A DNA stretch of 64,000 bases from Buttiauxella brennerae ATCC 51605 (GTDB lineage Bacteria > Pseudomonadota > Gammaproteobacteria > Enterobacterales > Enterobacteriaceae): assembly GCF_001654925.1 (NCBI RefSeq), contig NZ_LXER01000036.1, forward strand, positions 1 to 64,000, given 5' to 3'. This document shows, piece by piece, positions 1-8,395 of the stretch. The position numbers were made by a program, and so were the translations under genes. The stretch's first letter is position 1; the number at the start of each line of letters is the position of its first letter. The notes under the pieces are model-generated. The model had not been told where the DNA came from. It was given only the letters and a program-made list of their open reading frames with translations, and ran no database searches.

Positions 1-49
1 AAAAAAATTATGCCTGCTTAATTAGCGGGCTTAATAATAAGCGTTCTTT

Positions 50-125
50 AGGGGCGTAGCTCAGTTGGTAGAGCACCGGTCTCCAAAACCGGGTGTCGCG
101 AGTTCGAGTCTCTCCGCCCCTGCCA
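50..125 (+). tRNA. trpT: tRNA-Trp (CCA)
   Basis: A 76-nt cloverleaf with encoded CCA end. The anticodon loop CTCCAAA gives anticodon CCA at 83-85, reading UGG. Acceptor stem AGGGGCG pairs with CGCCCCT. In E. coli trpT is the last gene of the rrnC operon just before hdfR, and hdfR follows here, so an rRNA operon probably lies upstream of the window. The T stem reads GCGAG against CTCTC, leaving one C-U mismatch where E. coli has GGGAG (from memory). Confidence 0.97.
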
Positions 126-132
126 TATAATG

Positions 133-161
133 ATCCTTTGCTTCGGCAAAGGATTTTTTTT
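133..161 (+). terminator. Intrinsic terminator after trpT
   Basis: Perfect 9-bp stem (ATCCTTTGC with GCAAAGGAT) closed by a TTCG tetraloop and followed by a T run. It lies 7 nt after the tRNA and probably ends the rRNA/tRNA transcript. Confidence 0.9.
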
Positions 162-205
162 GCCTGAAATTCCTCAAAATCTCCCCTCCAGACTACAAAA
201 GCGCA

Positions 206-1030
206 TTACTGCGCTATGAGTGGTGTCTTCAATAACTCTTTGATTGTGCTTTGTTTATCACTGTTTTGTAGCCAGATCGCATACAAAGGACGTGAAAGCA
301 TATTTGTATCGGGTACCTGATAAATTCCCTCTCTTTCTTTCGCCCATTCAACGGGCAAAAATGAACATCCACTGAGCTGTTGCAACAATTTATAAGCTAT
401 TTGAGCTGAACTCGTGGTCAGAATAGGGATGTCATCATGACTGATAAGGCCGACTTCATGCTGCTGAAAATCAGGACCCCAGTCTAAGCGTAAATAAGTT
501 AACCCTGTTTTTGCGCTTTGTGGATTACTTGAAAATAACGCAAGGTTAAAATTTCCCAGTAACTGGCTTGAAAATTCGTCCATTTTTGGCGATTCGGTCG
601 TGATCAGGAGATCAAGTTGTCGCTCATGTAACTGTTTAACTAACGACTTACGTTGTGAAATACGTGCTTCAAATTGCATATCTTTATGCTGCTGATAAAG
701 CGAAATTAGCCAGTCTGAAAGCATGCATTCCCAGAGCGATGAGCTGGCTCCAATGGTTAACTCGTTGTGCTGTGAAGTGTGTGAAACCTCTTTTTTGGCT
801 GCCAGCCAGATACTCATGAGGTTCTCTGCGTAGGGCAGCAAACGTTCTCCAGCGGTCGTCAGACGAATATTATTTCGGTGACGAGTAAAAAGATTTACAC
901 CCAGCTGATTCTCTAATTGGCGAATTCGGAAGCTAACGGCTGATTGCGTTAGATAAAGAGCCTCAGCAGCCCGCCCAAAATGTCGCGTTCGGCTCACTTC
1001 GAGGAACGTTTTTAGTAATTCAGTATCCAC
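206..1030 (-). CDS. hdfR: LysR-family regulator HdfR
   Basis: A 274-residue LysR-type transcription factor. The N-terminal winged helix-turn-helix (about residues 1-60, with [19 protein letters not shown]) is nearly identical to E. coli HdfR (279 aa); the rest is the substrate-binding-like effector domain. HdfR is known as a repressor of flhDC and an activator of gltBD. The start is GTG at 1030 with GGGAGAG just upstream. It is divergent from maoP, and the position between trpT and maoP supports the call. The C-terminus is a few residues shorter than the E. coli protein, with a small indel in the middle. Confidence 0.95.
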   Translation of the reverse strand: MDTELLKTFLEVSRTRHFGRAAEALYLTQSAVSFRIRQLENQLGVNLFTRHRNNIRLTTAGERLLPYAENLMSIWLAAKKEVSHTSQHNELTIGASSSLWECMLSDWLISLYQQHKDMQFEARISQRKSLVKQLHERQLDLLITTESPKMDEFSSQLLGNFNLALFSSNPQSAKTGLTYLRLDWGPDFQQHEVGLISHDDIPILTTSSAQIAYKLLQQLSGCSFLPVEWAKEREGIYQVPDTNMLSRPLYAIWLQNSDKQSTIKELLKTPLIAQ

Positions 1031-1076
1031 GGCTCTCTCCCAAAATTTTTTTGTCGTTATGATTTAAATGTTTTGT

Positions 1077-1104
1077 TTGACGCTCTGTCAAGCGTAACTA
1101 ATAC
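1077..1104 (+). promoter_or_regulatory. Probable maoP promoter
   Basis: TTGACG (1077-1082) and TAATAC (1099-1104) are separated by 16 bp, a good sigma70 match upstream of maoP. In E. coli the MaoP target site maoS is next to maoP; I do not remember its 17-bp sequence well enough to mark it, but it should lie within about 1031-1149 if conserved. Confidence 0.55.
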
Positions 1105-1149
1105 TCCGCGCCATAAATAGCTCGACCAAGAGAATTAGGAGCGTGCAGG

Positions 1150-1488
1150 ATGGCGGAAAGCTTTACGACGACTAATCGGTTTTTCGACAATAAACATTAT
1201 CCTCGCGGGTTCGCTCGCCATGGTGATTTCACCATCAAAGAAGCCCAGTTGTTAGAACGTCATGGTTATGCGTTCAATGAGCTGGATCTCGGCAAGCGCG
1301 AACCTGGTACCGAAGAAGAAGTTCTGTTTGTAGCTGTGTGCCGTGGCGAGCGTGAGCCCGTTACAGATGCAGAGCGTGTGTGGAGTAAGTATATGACGCG
1401 AATCAAGCGTCCTAAACGTTTCCACACCCTGTCCGGTGGCAAGCCACAAGCAGATGCTGTTGAAGATTACACCGAGAGTGATGATTAA
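1150..1488 (+). CDS. maoP: Macrodomain Ori protein MaoP
   Basis: A 112-residue soluble protein matching E. coli MaoP (formerly YifE) in length and sequence ([20 protein letters not shown] at the start). MaoP acts with the cis site maoS to organise the Ori macrodomain of the chromosome. AGGAG lies 8 nt before the ATG. The C-terminal tail is acidic ([11 protein letters not shown]). It is a single-gene unit with its own promoter and a strong terminator, divergent from hdfR. Confidence 0.95.
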   Translation: MAESFTTTNRFFDNKHYPRGFARHGDFTIKEAQLLERHGYAFNELDLGKREPGTEEEVLFVAVCRGEREPVTDAERVWSKYMTRIKRPKRFHTLSGGKPQADAVEDYTESDD

Positions 1489-1493
1489 TAAGA

Positions 1494-1517
1494 ATGGGGC
1501 GAAAGCCCCATTTTTTT
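1494..1517 (+). terminator. Terminator between maoP and comM
   Basis: Stem ATGGGGC/GCCCCAT with GAAA loop and seven T. It follows the maoP stop by 5 nt and its T run overlaps the last bases of the convergent comM gene. Confidence 0.9.
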
Positions 1518-3036
1518 ATCCTGTTAACTGCTGTAAGTGAGCTAACAAACGATCAATTGCACGGTAGCTCAGTGCCTCCAGAAGATGTTCCCGCTTTATC
1601 TGTTCAAATCCCTGAATATCTGCAATGGTCCGTGCGACCTTCAGTAAACGGTGCCACGCGCGTATCGACAAACCCAATTTAATCAGCGTCTCTTCAAGCC
1701 AGACGGCATCATTTTGTTCGATGGCACAAAATTTTTTGATTTCATGATTTTCGAGCCTCGCATTGAGCTTGTTCTGGCGATTCCACTGGCGCTCCTGGGT
1801 GGTGATTACCCGTGCTCTTACCTCAGCACTACTTTCACTACTGGCAGCAGGGTTGCTTAGCATACCGGCTGGCGGTAAGGGGATCTCTACAGACAAATCA
1901 AAGCGATCAAGAAAGGGCCCTGAGAGCCGACTGAGATAACGTAAAGTCTGTTCCGGGGTGCAGCGATTATGCTTACCCTGGTAGTGCCCTGTTGGGCTAG
2001 GGTTCATGGCTGCCAAAAGTTGAAATTTTGCTGGGTAGCTAATTTTGGCGCGAGTACGGGATATATGAATTTCACCCGATTCGATGGGTTCACGTAATGC
2101 ATCCAATACCCGGCGTTCAAATTCAGGAAGCTCATCAAGAAAAAGCACACCATTGTGTGCCAGTGAAATCTCTCCTGGCCTGGGAATTGAACCTCCGCCA
2201 ACCATAGCACTCAATGATGCACTATGATGAGGCGCTCTGAATGGACGCTGACGCCACTCTTGCTGTAGCGAATGTGGATTGACCAGGCTCCTGATGGCAG
2301 CACTCTCCAGAGCTTCCGCGTCGCTTAACGAGGGGAGTAACGTATTCAAACGGCTGACCAACATAGTTTTACCTGTGCCAGGTGGTCCTATCAACAAGAG
2401 GTTATGACCACCTGCTGCTGTGATCTCTAATGCTCGTTTACCTTGTGCCTGGCCAAATATTTCATTGAGATCCTGACTATATTCCACCTGCTCTTGCTGC
2501 AGCTTTTCCGGGGACTGTAATTCCCCTAGGCCTTCCAGAAATGCACATACTTCAGTGAGATGATTTGCGATAAGGCAACCGGCTTGCTCGATTAACCCAA
2601 GCTCGGCGGCGTTTTCATCTGCAATAATGATCTGCTTCCCCGACTTCAAGGCTTCCATCGCGGAGGATATAGCACCTGGTACGCCACGTAATGCCCCAGT
2701 AAGTGCAAGTTCACCTACAAACTCATATTGATCCAACTTATCCATTGAAAGTTGCTCAGAGGCGGCCAGTAACGCAAGAGCGATGGGTAAGTCATATCTG
2801 CCTCCATCTTTAGGAAGATCCGCTGGGGCGAGATTTATCGTAATTTTACGAGCCGGGAAAGTGTAACCACTGTTGATGATGGCACTACGCACTCTGTCCC
2901 GAGCTTCACGGACAGTGGTTTCGGGTAAACCCACAAGGGTTAAACCTGGTAACCCCTGGCTGATATGAACCTCTACGGTGACCAATGGGGCTGTAATGCC
3001 TAATGCTGCCCTTGTATTAACAACTGCCAGTGACAT
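1516..3036 (-). CDS. comM: ComM/YifB AAA+ ATPase (Mg-chelatase-like)
   Basis: A 506-residue protein, the same length as E. coli YifB. The N-terminal Lon-protease-like fold domain (about 1-180) is followed by an Mg-chelatase-type AAA+ core with Walker A GPPGTGKT (about residue 220) and Walker B VLFLDELPEF, then the Mg-chelatase C-terminal domain. In naturally transformable bacteria ComM is a hexameric helicase that aids branch migration during DNA integration; its role in enterics is unclear. It starts at ATG with a strong GAGGAAAGAG upstream. It is convergent with maoP and has no operon partner. Confidence 0.93.
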   Translation of the reverse strand: MSLAVVNTRAALGITAPLVTVEVHISQGLPGLTLVGLPETTVREARDRVRSAIINSGYTFPARKITINLAPADLPKDGGRYDLPIALALLAASEQLSMDKLDQYEFVGELALTGALRGVPGAISSAMEALKSGKQIIIADENAAELGLIEQAGCLIANHLTEVCAFLEGLGELQSPEKLQQEQVEYSQDLNEIFGQAQGKRALEITAAGGHNLLLIGPPGTGKTMLVSRLNTLLPSLSDAEALESAAIRSLVNPHSLQQEWRQRPFRAPHHSASLSAMVGGGSIPRPGEISLAHNGVLFLDELPEFERRVLDALREPIESGEIHISRTRAKISYPAKFQLLAAMNPSPTGHYQGKHNRCTPEQTLRYLSRLSGPFLDRFDLSVEIPLPPAGMLSNPAASSESSAEVRARVITTQERQWNRQNKLNARLENHEIKKFCAIEQNDAVWLEETLIKLGLSIRAWHRLLKVARTIADIQGFEQIKREHLLEALSYRAIDRLLAHLQQLTG

Positions 3037-3390
3037 CGCTCTTTCCTCTTGGGTGAACTTTTATCCTGTCAGCTTGCTAATGCTGCATAAAGAGGAGAAA
3101 TAATGTTCCTCGTAATGCCTTCCAGACTTTTGGGTGAGATTTCTTTTTTGAAAATAATTCTGCGATGAGCTTCGCAAAAGATTTATTTCTGGAAGAGTTT
3201 TTGGCAATAGAGATAAGAAATCGCTCTATATGAAATATTTTCACTATCTCGTTATTTACTGAAAACAAATACTTTTTCCCCCAGCCAATTTTTCAGCCTC
3301 TGTTTCAATATAAAAAATTCTTGTGCTTTTAACTGACTCTGTGATAACTCTGTAGGTATTACTTCGAACAAGTAGACAGAATAAACAAAC
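3037..3390. other. comM-ilvL intergenic region
   Basis: About 350 bp of AT-rich sequence without a believable gene. A 63-codon reverse frame here resembles nothing I know. In E. coli the corresponding region upstream of the ilv promoter carries IHF and supercoiling-sensitive elements; A/T tracts at 3240-3320 fit that but I cannot place exact sites. Confidence 0.6.
3321..3349 (+). promoter_or_regulatory. Probable ilvGMEDA promoter
   Basis: By alignment with remembered E. coli ilvPG2, TTGTGC (3321-3326) corresponds to the -35 element and ATAACT (about 3344-3349) to the weak -10. Downstream sequence TTCGAACAAG is also shared. It lies 40 bp before ilvL. Confidence 0.5.
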
Positions 3391-3489
3391 ATGAAAGCCC
3401 TTCTACGAGTGATTAGCCTGGTCGTGATTAGCGTGGTGGTGATTATTATCCCACCGTGCGGGGCTGCACTTGGAGAAAGAAAGGCTTAA
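3391..3489 (+). CDS. ilvL: ilvGMEDA operon leader peptide
   Basis: A 32-residue leader peptide starting MKALLRVISLVVISVV and differing from the E. coli peptide at only a few positions. Fifteen of its 32 residues are Ile, Leu or Val, mostly in one run. Ribosome stalling at these codons when charged tRNA is scarce prevents formation of the terminator that follows, so transcription enters ilvXGMEDA. The ATG is placed as in E. coli. Confidence 0.95.
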   Translation: MKALLRVISLVVISVVVIIIPPCGAALGERKA

Positions 3490-3511
3490 AAATCAAGCCT
3501 GAATCGAAAAG

Positions 3512-3543
3512 AACCCCCGCACCGAAAGGTCCGGGGGTTTTTT
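3512..3543 (+). terminator. ilv attenuator terminator
   Basis: A GC-rich stem (AACCCCCGCACC with GGTCCGGGGGTT, one C-C mismatch) and GAAA loop, followed by six T. It starts 22 nt after the ilvL stop. This is the attenuator of the branched-chain amino acid operon. Confidence 0.93.
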
Positions 3544-3572
3544 GTTGGGCAAAGAAACTCGGAGAGAAACAG

Positions 3573-3626
3573 ATGATGCGTTACAGAATAAAATGCTGTT
3601 TCTCCGATAATGCGACGGGGAACTAA
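3573..3626 (+). CDS. ilvX: Small protein IlvX
   Basis: A 17-codon frame with Shine-Dalgarno GGAGAG 8 nt upstream, ending 2 nt before the ilvG ATG. The peptide ends [11 protein letters not shown], which matches the end of E. coli IlvX (KFCFSRFRTGN, from memory); the first residues differ. The function is unknown. Its position just before ilvG suggests its translation may assist ilvG translation, which is inference. A second ATG lies one codon in. Confidence 0.7.
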   Translation: MMRYRIKCCFSDNATGN

Positions 3627-3628
3627 CT

Positions 3629-5275
3629 ATGAATGGTGCACAGTGGGTGGTACATGCGTTGCGAGCGCAGGGTGTAGAGACAGTTTTCGGCTATCCGGGC
3701 GGCGCAATCATGCCAGTCTACGATGCATTGTATGACGGTGGGGTCGAACATTTGCTCTGCCGCCATGAGCAAGGCGCAGCAATGGCAGCCATTGGTTATG
3801 CTCGTTCTACGGGAAAAACAGGCGTTTGCATCGCGACTTCCGGGCCGGGTGCAACCAACTTGATAACAGGCCTTGCCGATGCGCTGTTAGATTCCGTTCC
3901 CGTTGTTGCAATCACAGGCCAGGTAGCCGCTCCGCTGATTGGCACTGACGCATTCCAGGAAGTGGATGTTTTAGGTTTGTCCCTCGCATGTACCAAGCAC
4001 AGTTTCCTTGTTGAATCATTCGATGATTTACCTCGCGTCCTTGCAGAAGCGTTTGAAATTGCAAACTCTGGCCGTCCGGGTCCCGTGTTGGTGGATATCC
4101 CTAAGGATATTCAATTAGCACAAGGCGATCTGGAGCCGTGGTTATCGACTGTTGAAGATGATTTTGAAATGCCGCACGCCGAGCTGCAGCAGGCACGCGA
4201 AATGATAGCGAATGCCCGCAAACCGATGTTGTATGTCGGTGGCGGAGTGGGCATGGCTCAGGCGGTTCCGGCATTGCGTGAGTTTATCGCTGTCACCAAT
4301 ATGCCTTCTACTGTCACGCTGAAGGGCCTGGGCGCTGTTCCGGCGGAAAACCCGTTTTATACCGGCATGTTGGGAATGCACGGCACAAAAGCGGCTAACC
4401 TTGCGGTGCAAGAGTGCGACTTGCTGATTGCCGTCGGTGCACGCTTTGACGACCGTGTTACCGGCAAGCTGAATACCTTTGCCCCACACGCGAAAGTGAT
4501 CCATATGGATATCGACCCGGCAGAGCTGGGTAAATTGCGTCAGGCCCATGTTGGGTTGCAGGGGGATTTAGCCCAATTATTACAGGCGCTGCAACAACCG
4601 CTGGATATTGCTGAATGGCAGCAAGAAGTTGCCACTTTACGGGCAGCAAACCCATGGCGCTATGATCATCCCGGCGAAGCCATTTTTGCCCCGTTATTGC
4701 TGAAACAAATCTCTGACCGTAAGCCGCAGGAATGTGTGGTGACTACCGATGTCGGCCAGCATCAGATGTGGACAGCCCAGCATATGTCATTTACCCGCCC
4801 GGAAAATTTTATCACTTCCAGTGGCCTGGGAACGATGGGCTTTGGTCTGCCCGCAGCCGTAGGCGCACAGGTAGCCAGGCCGAACGATACGGTTATCTGT
4901 ATTTCGGGTGACGGCTCATTCATGATGAACGTTCAGGAGTTGGGCACCGTAAAACGAAAACAGCTGCCGCTCAAAATCGTTTTACTGGATAACCAACGTT
5001 TAGGAATGGTACGCCAGTGGCAGCAGATGTTTTTCTCAGAACGTTATAGCGAAACCAACCTCTCCGATAATCCCGATTTCCTCATGCTGGCCAGTGCCTT
5101 CGGTATCCCAGGCCAACACATCACTCGTAAAGACCAGGTAGAAGCCGCCATCGACACGATGCTCAATAGCGATGGCCCATACATGCTTCACGTCTCGATA
5201 GATGAGTACGAAAACGTCTGGCCGTTGGTGCCACCTGGTGCCAGTAACTCACAAATGCTGGAGAAATTATCATGA
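3629..5275 (+). CDS. ilvG: Acetolactate synthase II large subunit
   Basis: A 548-residue ThDP-dependent enzyme that condenses pyruvate with pyruvate or 2-oxobutyrate, the first shared step of valine and isoleucine synthesis. It has the catalytic Glu47 in CRHEQGAA, the FAD-binding middle domain, and the ThDP motif starting [12 protein letters not shown]. Length equals the full E. coli protein. Unlike the E. coli K-12 allele, the frame is open throughout, so AHAS II should be functional. ATG follows GGGGA. It overlaps ilvM by 4 nt (ATGA). Confidence 0.97.
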   Translation: MNGAQWVVHALRAQGVETVFGYPGGAIMPVYDALYDGGVEHLLCRHEQGAAMAAIGYARSTGKTGVCIATSGPGATNLITGLADALLDSVPVVAITGQVAAPLIGTDAFQEVDVLGLSLACTKHSFLVESFDDLPRVLAEAFEIANSGRPGPVLVDIPKDIQLAQGDLEPWLSTVEDDFEMPHAELQQAREMIANARKPMLYVGGGVGMAQAVPALREFIAVTNMPSTVTLKGLGAVPAENPFYTGMLGMHGTKAANLAVQECDLLIAVGARFDDRVTGKLNTFAPHAKVIHMDIDPAELGKLRQAHVGLQGDLAQLLQALQQPLDIAEWQQEVATLRAANPWRYDHPGEAIFAPLLLKQISDRKPQECVVTTDVGQHQMWTAQHMSFTRPENFITSSGLGTMGFGLPAAVGAQVARPNDTVICISGDGSFMMNVQELGTVKRKQLPLKIVLLDNQRLGMVRQWQQMFFSERYSETNLSDNPDFLMLASAFGIPGQHITRKDQVEAAIDTMLNSDGPYMLHVSIDEYENVWPLVPPGASNSQMLEKLS

Positions 5276-5529
5276 TGCAACATCAGCTGGCAGTAACGGC
5301 CCGTTTTCGCCCTGAGACACTGGAGCGCGTGTTACGCGTCGTTCGCCATCGCGGTTTTCAGGTGTGTTCTATGAACATGGTCACGCTGGGGAATACCGAC
5401 GATATTAATATTGAATTGACCGTTGCCAGCCTGCGCCCAGTCGAATTACTGTTTAGTCAATTAAGCAAACTGGTTGACGTTGGTCGCGTCGAAATCCAGC
5501 AACAAACAACACAACAAATCCGCGCCTGA
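5272..5529 (+). CDS. ilvM: Acetolactate synthase II small subunit
   Basis: An 85-residue ACT-domain regulatory subunit of AHAS II (E. coli IlvM 87 aa, MMQHQ start conserved). It activates IlvG; AHAS II is known for relative resistance to valine. The start codon overlaps the ilvG stop by 4 nt, so the two are translationally coupled and made in balanced amounts. The C-terminus ends QQIRA as in E. coli. Confidence 0.95.
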   Translation: MMQHQLAVTARFRPETLERVLRVVRHRGFQVCSMNMVTLGNTDDINIELTVASLRPVELLFSQLSKLVDVGRVEIQQQTTQQIRA

Positions 5530-5548
5530 GCGCAGAAGGAAGAGAACA

Positions 5549-6481
5549 ATGACAACGAAGAAAGCTGATTACATCTGGTTCAATGGTGAGATGACGCCGT
5601 GGGGCGAAGCAAAGGTCCATGTAATGTCCCATGCGCTGCATTACGGCACATCGGTATTCGAAGGCATCCGTTGCTATGAATCTCACATTGGTCCAGTGGT
5701 GTTCCGCCATCGTGAACACATGCAGCGTTTGCGTGATTCAGCAAAAATCTATCGTTTCCCTGTATCACAAAGTGTTGATGAGCTGATGGAAGCTTGCCGT
5801 TCTGTTATCCGTAAAAACAACCTGACCAGCGCATATATCCGCCCGCTGGTATTTGTGGGTGACGTCGGTATGGGCGTGAATCCGCCAGACGGTTACACCA
5901 CTGATGTGATCATCGCAGCCTTCCCATGGGGTGCATACCTCGGCGCAGAAGCGCTGGATCAAGGGATCGACGCAATGGTTTCCTCATGGAACCGTGTGGC
6001 ACCAAATACCATTCCAACTGCAGCGAAAGCCGGTGGTAACTACCTTTCTTCTTTGCTGGTTGGCAGCGAAGCGCGTCGCCACGGTTATCAGGAAGGTATC
6101 GCGCTGGATGTGAACGGTTACTTGTCAGAAGGTGCGGGCGAAAACCTCTTTGAAGTGAAAGATGGCATTCTGTTTACCCCTCCGTTTACCTCTTCCGCGC
6201 TGCCGGGCATTACCCGTGATGCCATTATCACTCTGGCTAAAGACCTGGGTATCGAAGTGCGTGAGCAAGTGTTGTCTCGCGAATCGCTCTACCTGGCGGA
6301 CGAAGTATTTATGTCGGGTACCGCCGCCGAAATCACACCAGTTCGTAGCGTAGACCGCATTCAGGTAGGCGAAGGCCGCTGTGGCCCGATCACCAAACGC
6401 ATTCAACAGGCATTCTTTGGCCTGTTCACTGGCGAAACCGAAGACAAATGGGGCTGGTTAGATCAGGTCAACCCTAAGTAA
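5549..6481 (+). CDS. ilvE: Branched-chain amino acid aminotransferase
   Basis: A 310-residue class IV PLP aminotransferase that performs the last step of valine, leucine and isoleucine synthesis. The Schiff-base lysine is in TAAKAGGNYLSS (Lys160 by the shared E. coli numbering). The start at ATG 5549 (MTTKKADYIWFNGEM) is preferred over an upstream in-frame ATG inside ilvM, because it matches E. coli and has AGGAAGAG upstream. It lies 19 nt after ilvM. Confidence 0.97.
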   Translation: MTTKKADYIWFNGEMTPWGEAKVHVMSHALHYGTSVFEGIRCYESHIGPVVFRHREHMQRLRDSAKIYRFPVSQSVDELMEACRSVIRKNNLTSAYIRPLVFVGDVGMGVNPPDGYTTDVIIAAFPWGAYLGAEALDQGIDAMVSSWNRVAPNTIPTAAKAGGNYLSSLLVGSEARRHGYQEGIALDVNGYLSEGAGENLFEVKDGILFTPPFTSSALPGITRDAIITLAKDLGIEVREQVLSRESLYLADEVFMSGTAAEITPVRSVDRIQVGEGRCGPITKRIQQAFFGLFTGETEDKWGWLDQVNPK

Positions 6482-6542
6482 AAAAATAACCAGGTGGATG
6501 GTGATGACCGTCCCCTCGACAGACAGACTGGAGTAAATAAGC

Positions 6543-8393
6543 ATGCCTAAGTACCGTTCAGCCACTACCACCCATGGCCGTAATATGGCGGGTGCCCGCG
6601 CATTGTGGCGCGCAACCGGGATGACCGATGATGATTTCGGCAAGCCAATTATTGCGGTAGTTAACTCCTTTACTCAGTTCGTGCCAGGCCACGTTCACCT
6701 GCGCGATTTGGGTAAACTGGTTGCCGAACAAATCGAAGCATCTGGCGGTGTGGCGAAAGAGTTCAACACCATCGCGGTGGATGATGGTATCGCCATGGGC
6801 CACGGCGGCATGCTTTATTCTCTGCCGTCACGCGAGCTTATCGCTGACTCCGTTGAATACATGGTGAACGCGCACTGCGCCGACGCGATGGTTTGTATCT
6901 CCAACTGCGACAAAATCACCCCAGGGATGTTGATGGCCTCTTTGCGCCTGAACATTCCGGTTATTTTTGTTTCCGGTGGCCCGATGGAAGCCGGGAAAAC
7001 CAAACTCTCAGACCAAATCATCAAACTCGACCTGGTTGATGCGATGATTCAGGGCGCTGACCCGAAAGTGAGTGACGAGCAAAGCGAGCAGGTAGAACGT
7101 TCCGCTTGCCCAACTTGCGGCTCCTGCTCCGGTATGTTCACGGCTAACTCCATGAACTGCCTGACCGAAGCGCTGGGCTTATCCCAGCCGGGTAACGGTT
7201 CTCTGCTGGCAACGCACTCCGATCGTAAAGAGCTGTTTCTGAATGCCGGTAAACGCATCGTCGCCCTGACCAAACGTTATTACGAGCAGGATGACGAAAG
7301 TGCTCTGCCACGTAGCATCGCCAGCAAAGAAGCGTTTGAGAACGCCATGACGCTGGATGTCGCGATGGGCGGTTCAACAAACACAGTTCTGCACTTACTG
7401 GCAGCGGCTCAGGAAGCAGAACTTGATTTCACCATGACCGATATCGACCAGTTGTCTCGTAAAGTCCCACAGCTGTGTAAAGTCGCACCGAGTACCCAGA
7501 AATACCATATGGAAGATGTGCACCGTGCGGGTGGTGTAATCGGTATTTTGGGCGAGCTGGATCGCGGTGGTTTACTGCATCGCAATGTGAAAAACGTTCT
7601 GGGTCTGAACCTGACGCAAACGCTGGAACAGTACGATGTCATGCTGACCAAAGACGAAAGCGTGAAAAGCATGTTCTCCGCGGGCCCGGCCGGTATTCGT
7701 ACCACGAAAGCATTCTCGCAATCTTGCCGCTGGGATTCTCTGGATGTTGACCGTCAAAACGGTTGTATCCGCTCGAAGGAACATGCATACAGCCAGGAAG
7801 GTGGTTTAGCTGTTCTGTACGGTAACTTCGCCGAAAACGGCTGTATCGTGAAAACGGCTGGTGTAGACGATGAAAGTCTCGTGTTCCGCGGGCCTGCAAA
7901 AGTTTACGAAAGCCAGGATGATGCGGTTGAGGCAATCCTTGGTGGCAAAGTGGTAGCGGGCGACGTCGTTGTTATTCGTTACGAAGGGCCAAAAGGCGGG
8001 CCGGGCATGCAGGAAATGCTTTACCCAACAACCTTCCTGAAATCTATGGGGCTGGGCAAAGCGTGTGCCCTGGTTACCGATGGGCGCTTCTCCGGCGGTA
8101 CTTCCGGTCTTTCTATCGGCCACGTTTCTCCGGAAGCAGCAAGCGGTGGCAATATCGCGCTGATTGAAGATGGCGACATGATTGCGATTGATATCCCGAA
8201 CCGTGGGATCCAACTGCAACTGAGCGATCAGGAAATGGCCGCTCGTCGTGAAGCGCAAGAAGCTCGCGGTGACAAAGCCTGGACGCCACGTGCGCGTGAA
8301 CGCCAGGTCTCCTTCGCTCTGCGCGCTTACGCAATGCTTGCCACCAGTGCCGATAAGGGCGCGGTGCGCGATAAAAGTAAGCTTGGAGGCTAA
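6543..8393 (+). CDS. ilvD: Dihydroxy-acid dehydratase
   Basis: A 616-residue Fe-S dehydratase of the IlvD/Edd family, converting dihydroxy acids to 2-oxo acids in valine and isoleucine synthesis. Cluster-ligand motifs CDKITPGM and [11 protein letters not shown] are present, and the length equals E. coli IlvD. ATG 6543 has GGAG upstream. The stop codon overlaps the ilvA start region (TAATGATG). Confidence 0.97.
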   Translation: MPKYRSATTTHGRNMAGARALWRATGMTDDDFGKPIIAVVNSFTQFVPGHVHLRDLGKLVAEQIEASGGVAKEFNTIAVDDGIAMGHGGMLYSLPSRELIADSVEYMVNAHCADAMVCISNCDKITPGMLMASLRLNIPVIFVSGGPMEAGKTKLSDQIIKLDLVDAMIQGADPKVSDEQSEQVERSACPTCGSCSGMFTANSMNCLTEALGLSQPGNGSLLATHSDRKELFLNAGKRIVALTKRYYEQDDESALPRSIASKEAFENAMTLDVAMGGSTNTVLHLLAAAQEAELDFTMTDIDQLSRKVPQLCKVAPSTQKYHMEDVHRAGGVIGILGELDRGGLLHRNVKNVLGLNLTQTLEQYDVMLTKDESVKSMFSAGPAGIRTTKAFSQSCRWDSLDVDRQNGCIRSKEHAYSQEGGLAVLYGNFAENGCIVKTAGVDDESLVFRGPAKVYESQDDAVEAILGGKVVAGDVVVIRYEGPKGGPGMQEMLYPTTFLKSMGLGKACALVTDGRFSGGTSGLSIGHVSPEAASGGNIALIEDGDMIAIDIPNRGIQLQLSDQEMAARREAQEARGDKAWTPRARERQVSFALRAYAMLATSADKGAVRDKSKLGG

Positions 8394-8395
8394 TG

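Noticed and set aside
3077-3268. 63-codon reverse frame upstream of ilvL
   Set aside because: AT-rich, no good ribosome site, no recognisable protein, and the region is regulatory in E. coli.
5474-5548. Longer ilvE starting inside ilvM
   Set aside because: The ATG at 5549 matches the conserved IlvE start and has a strong Shine-Dalgarno; the upstream extension is ilvM sequence in another frame.
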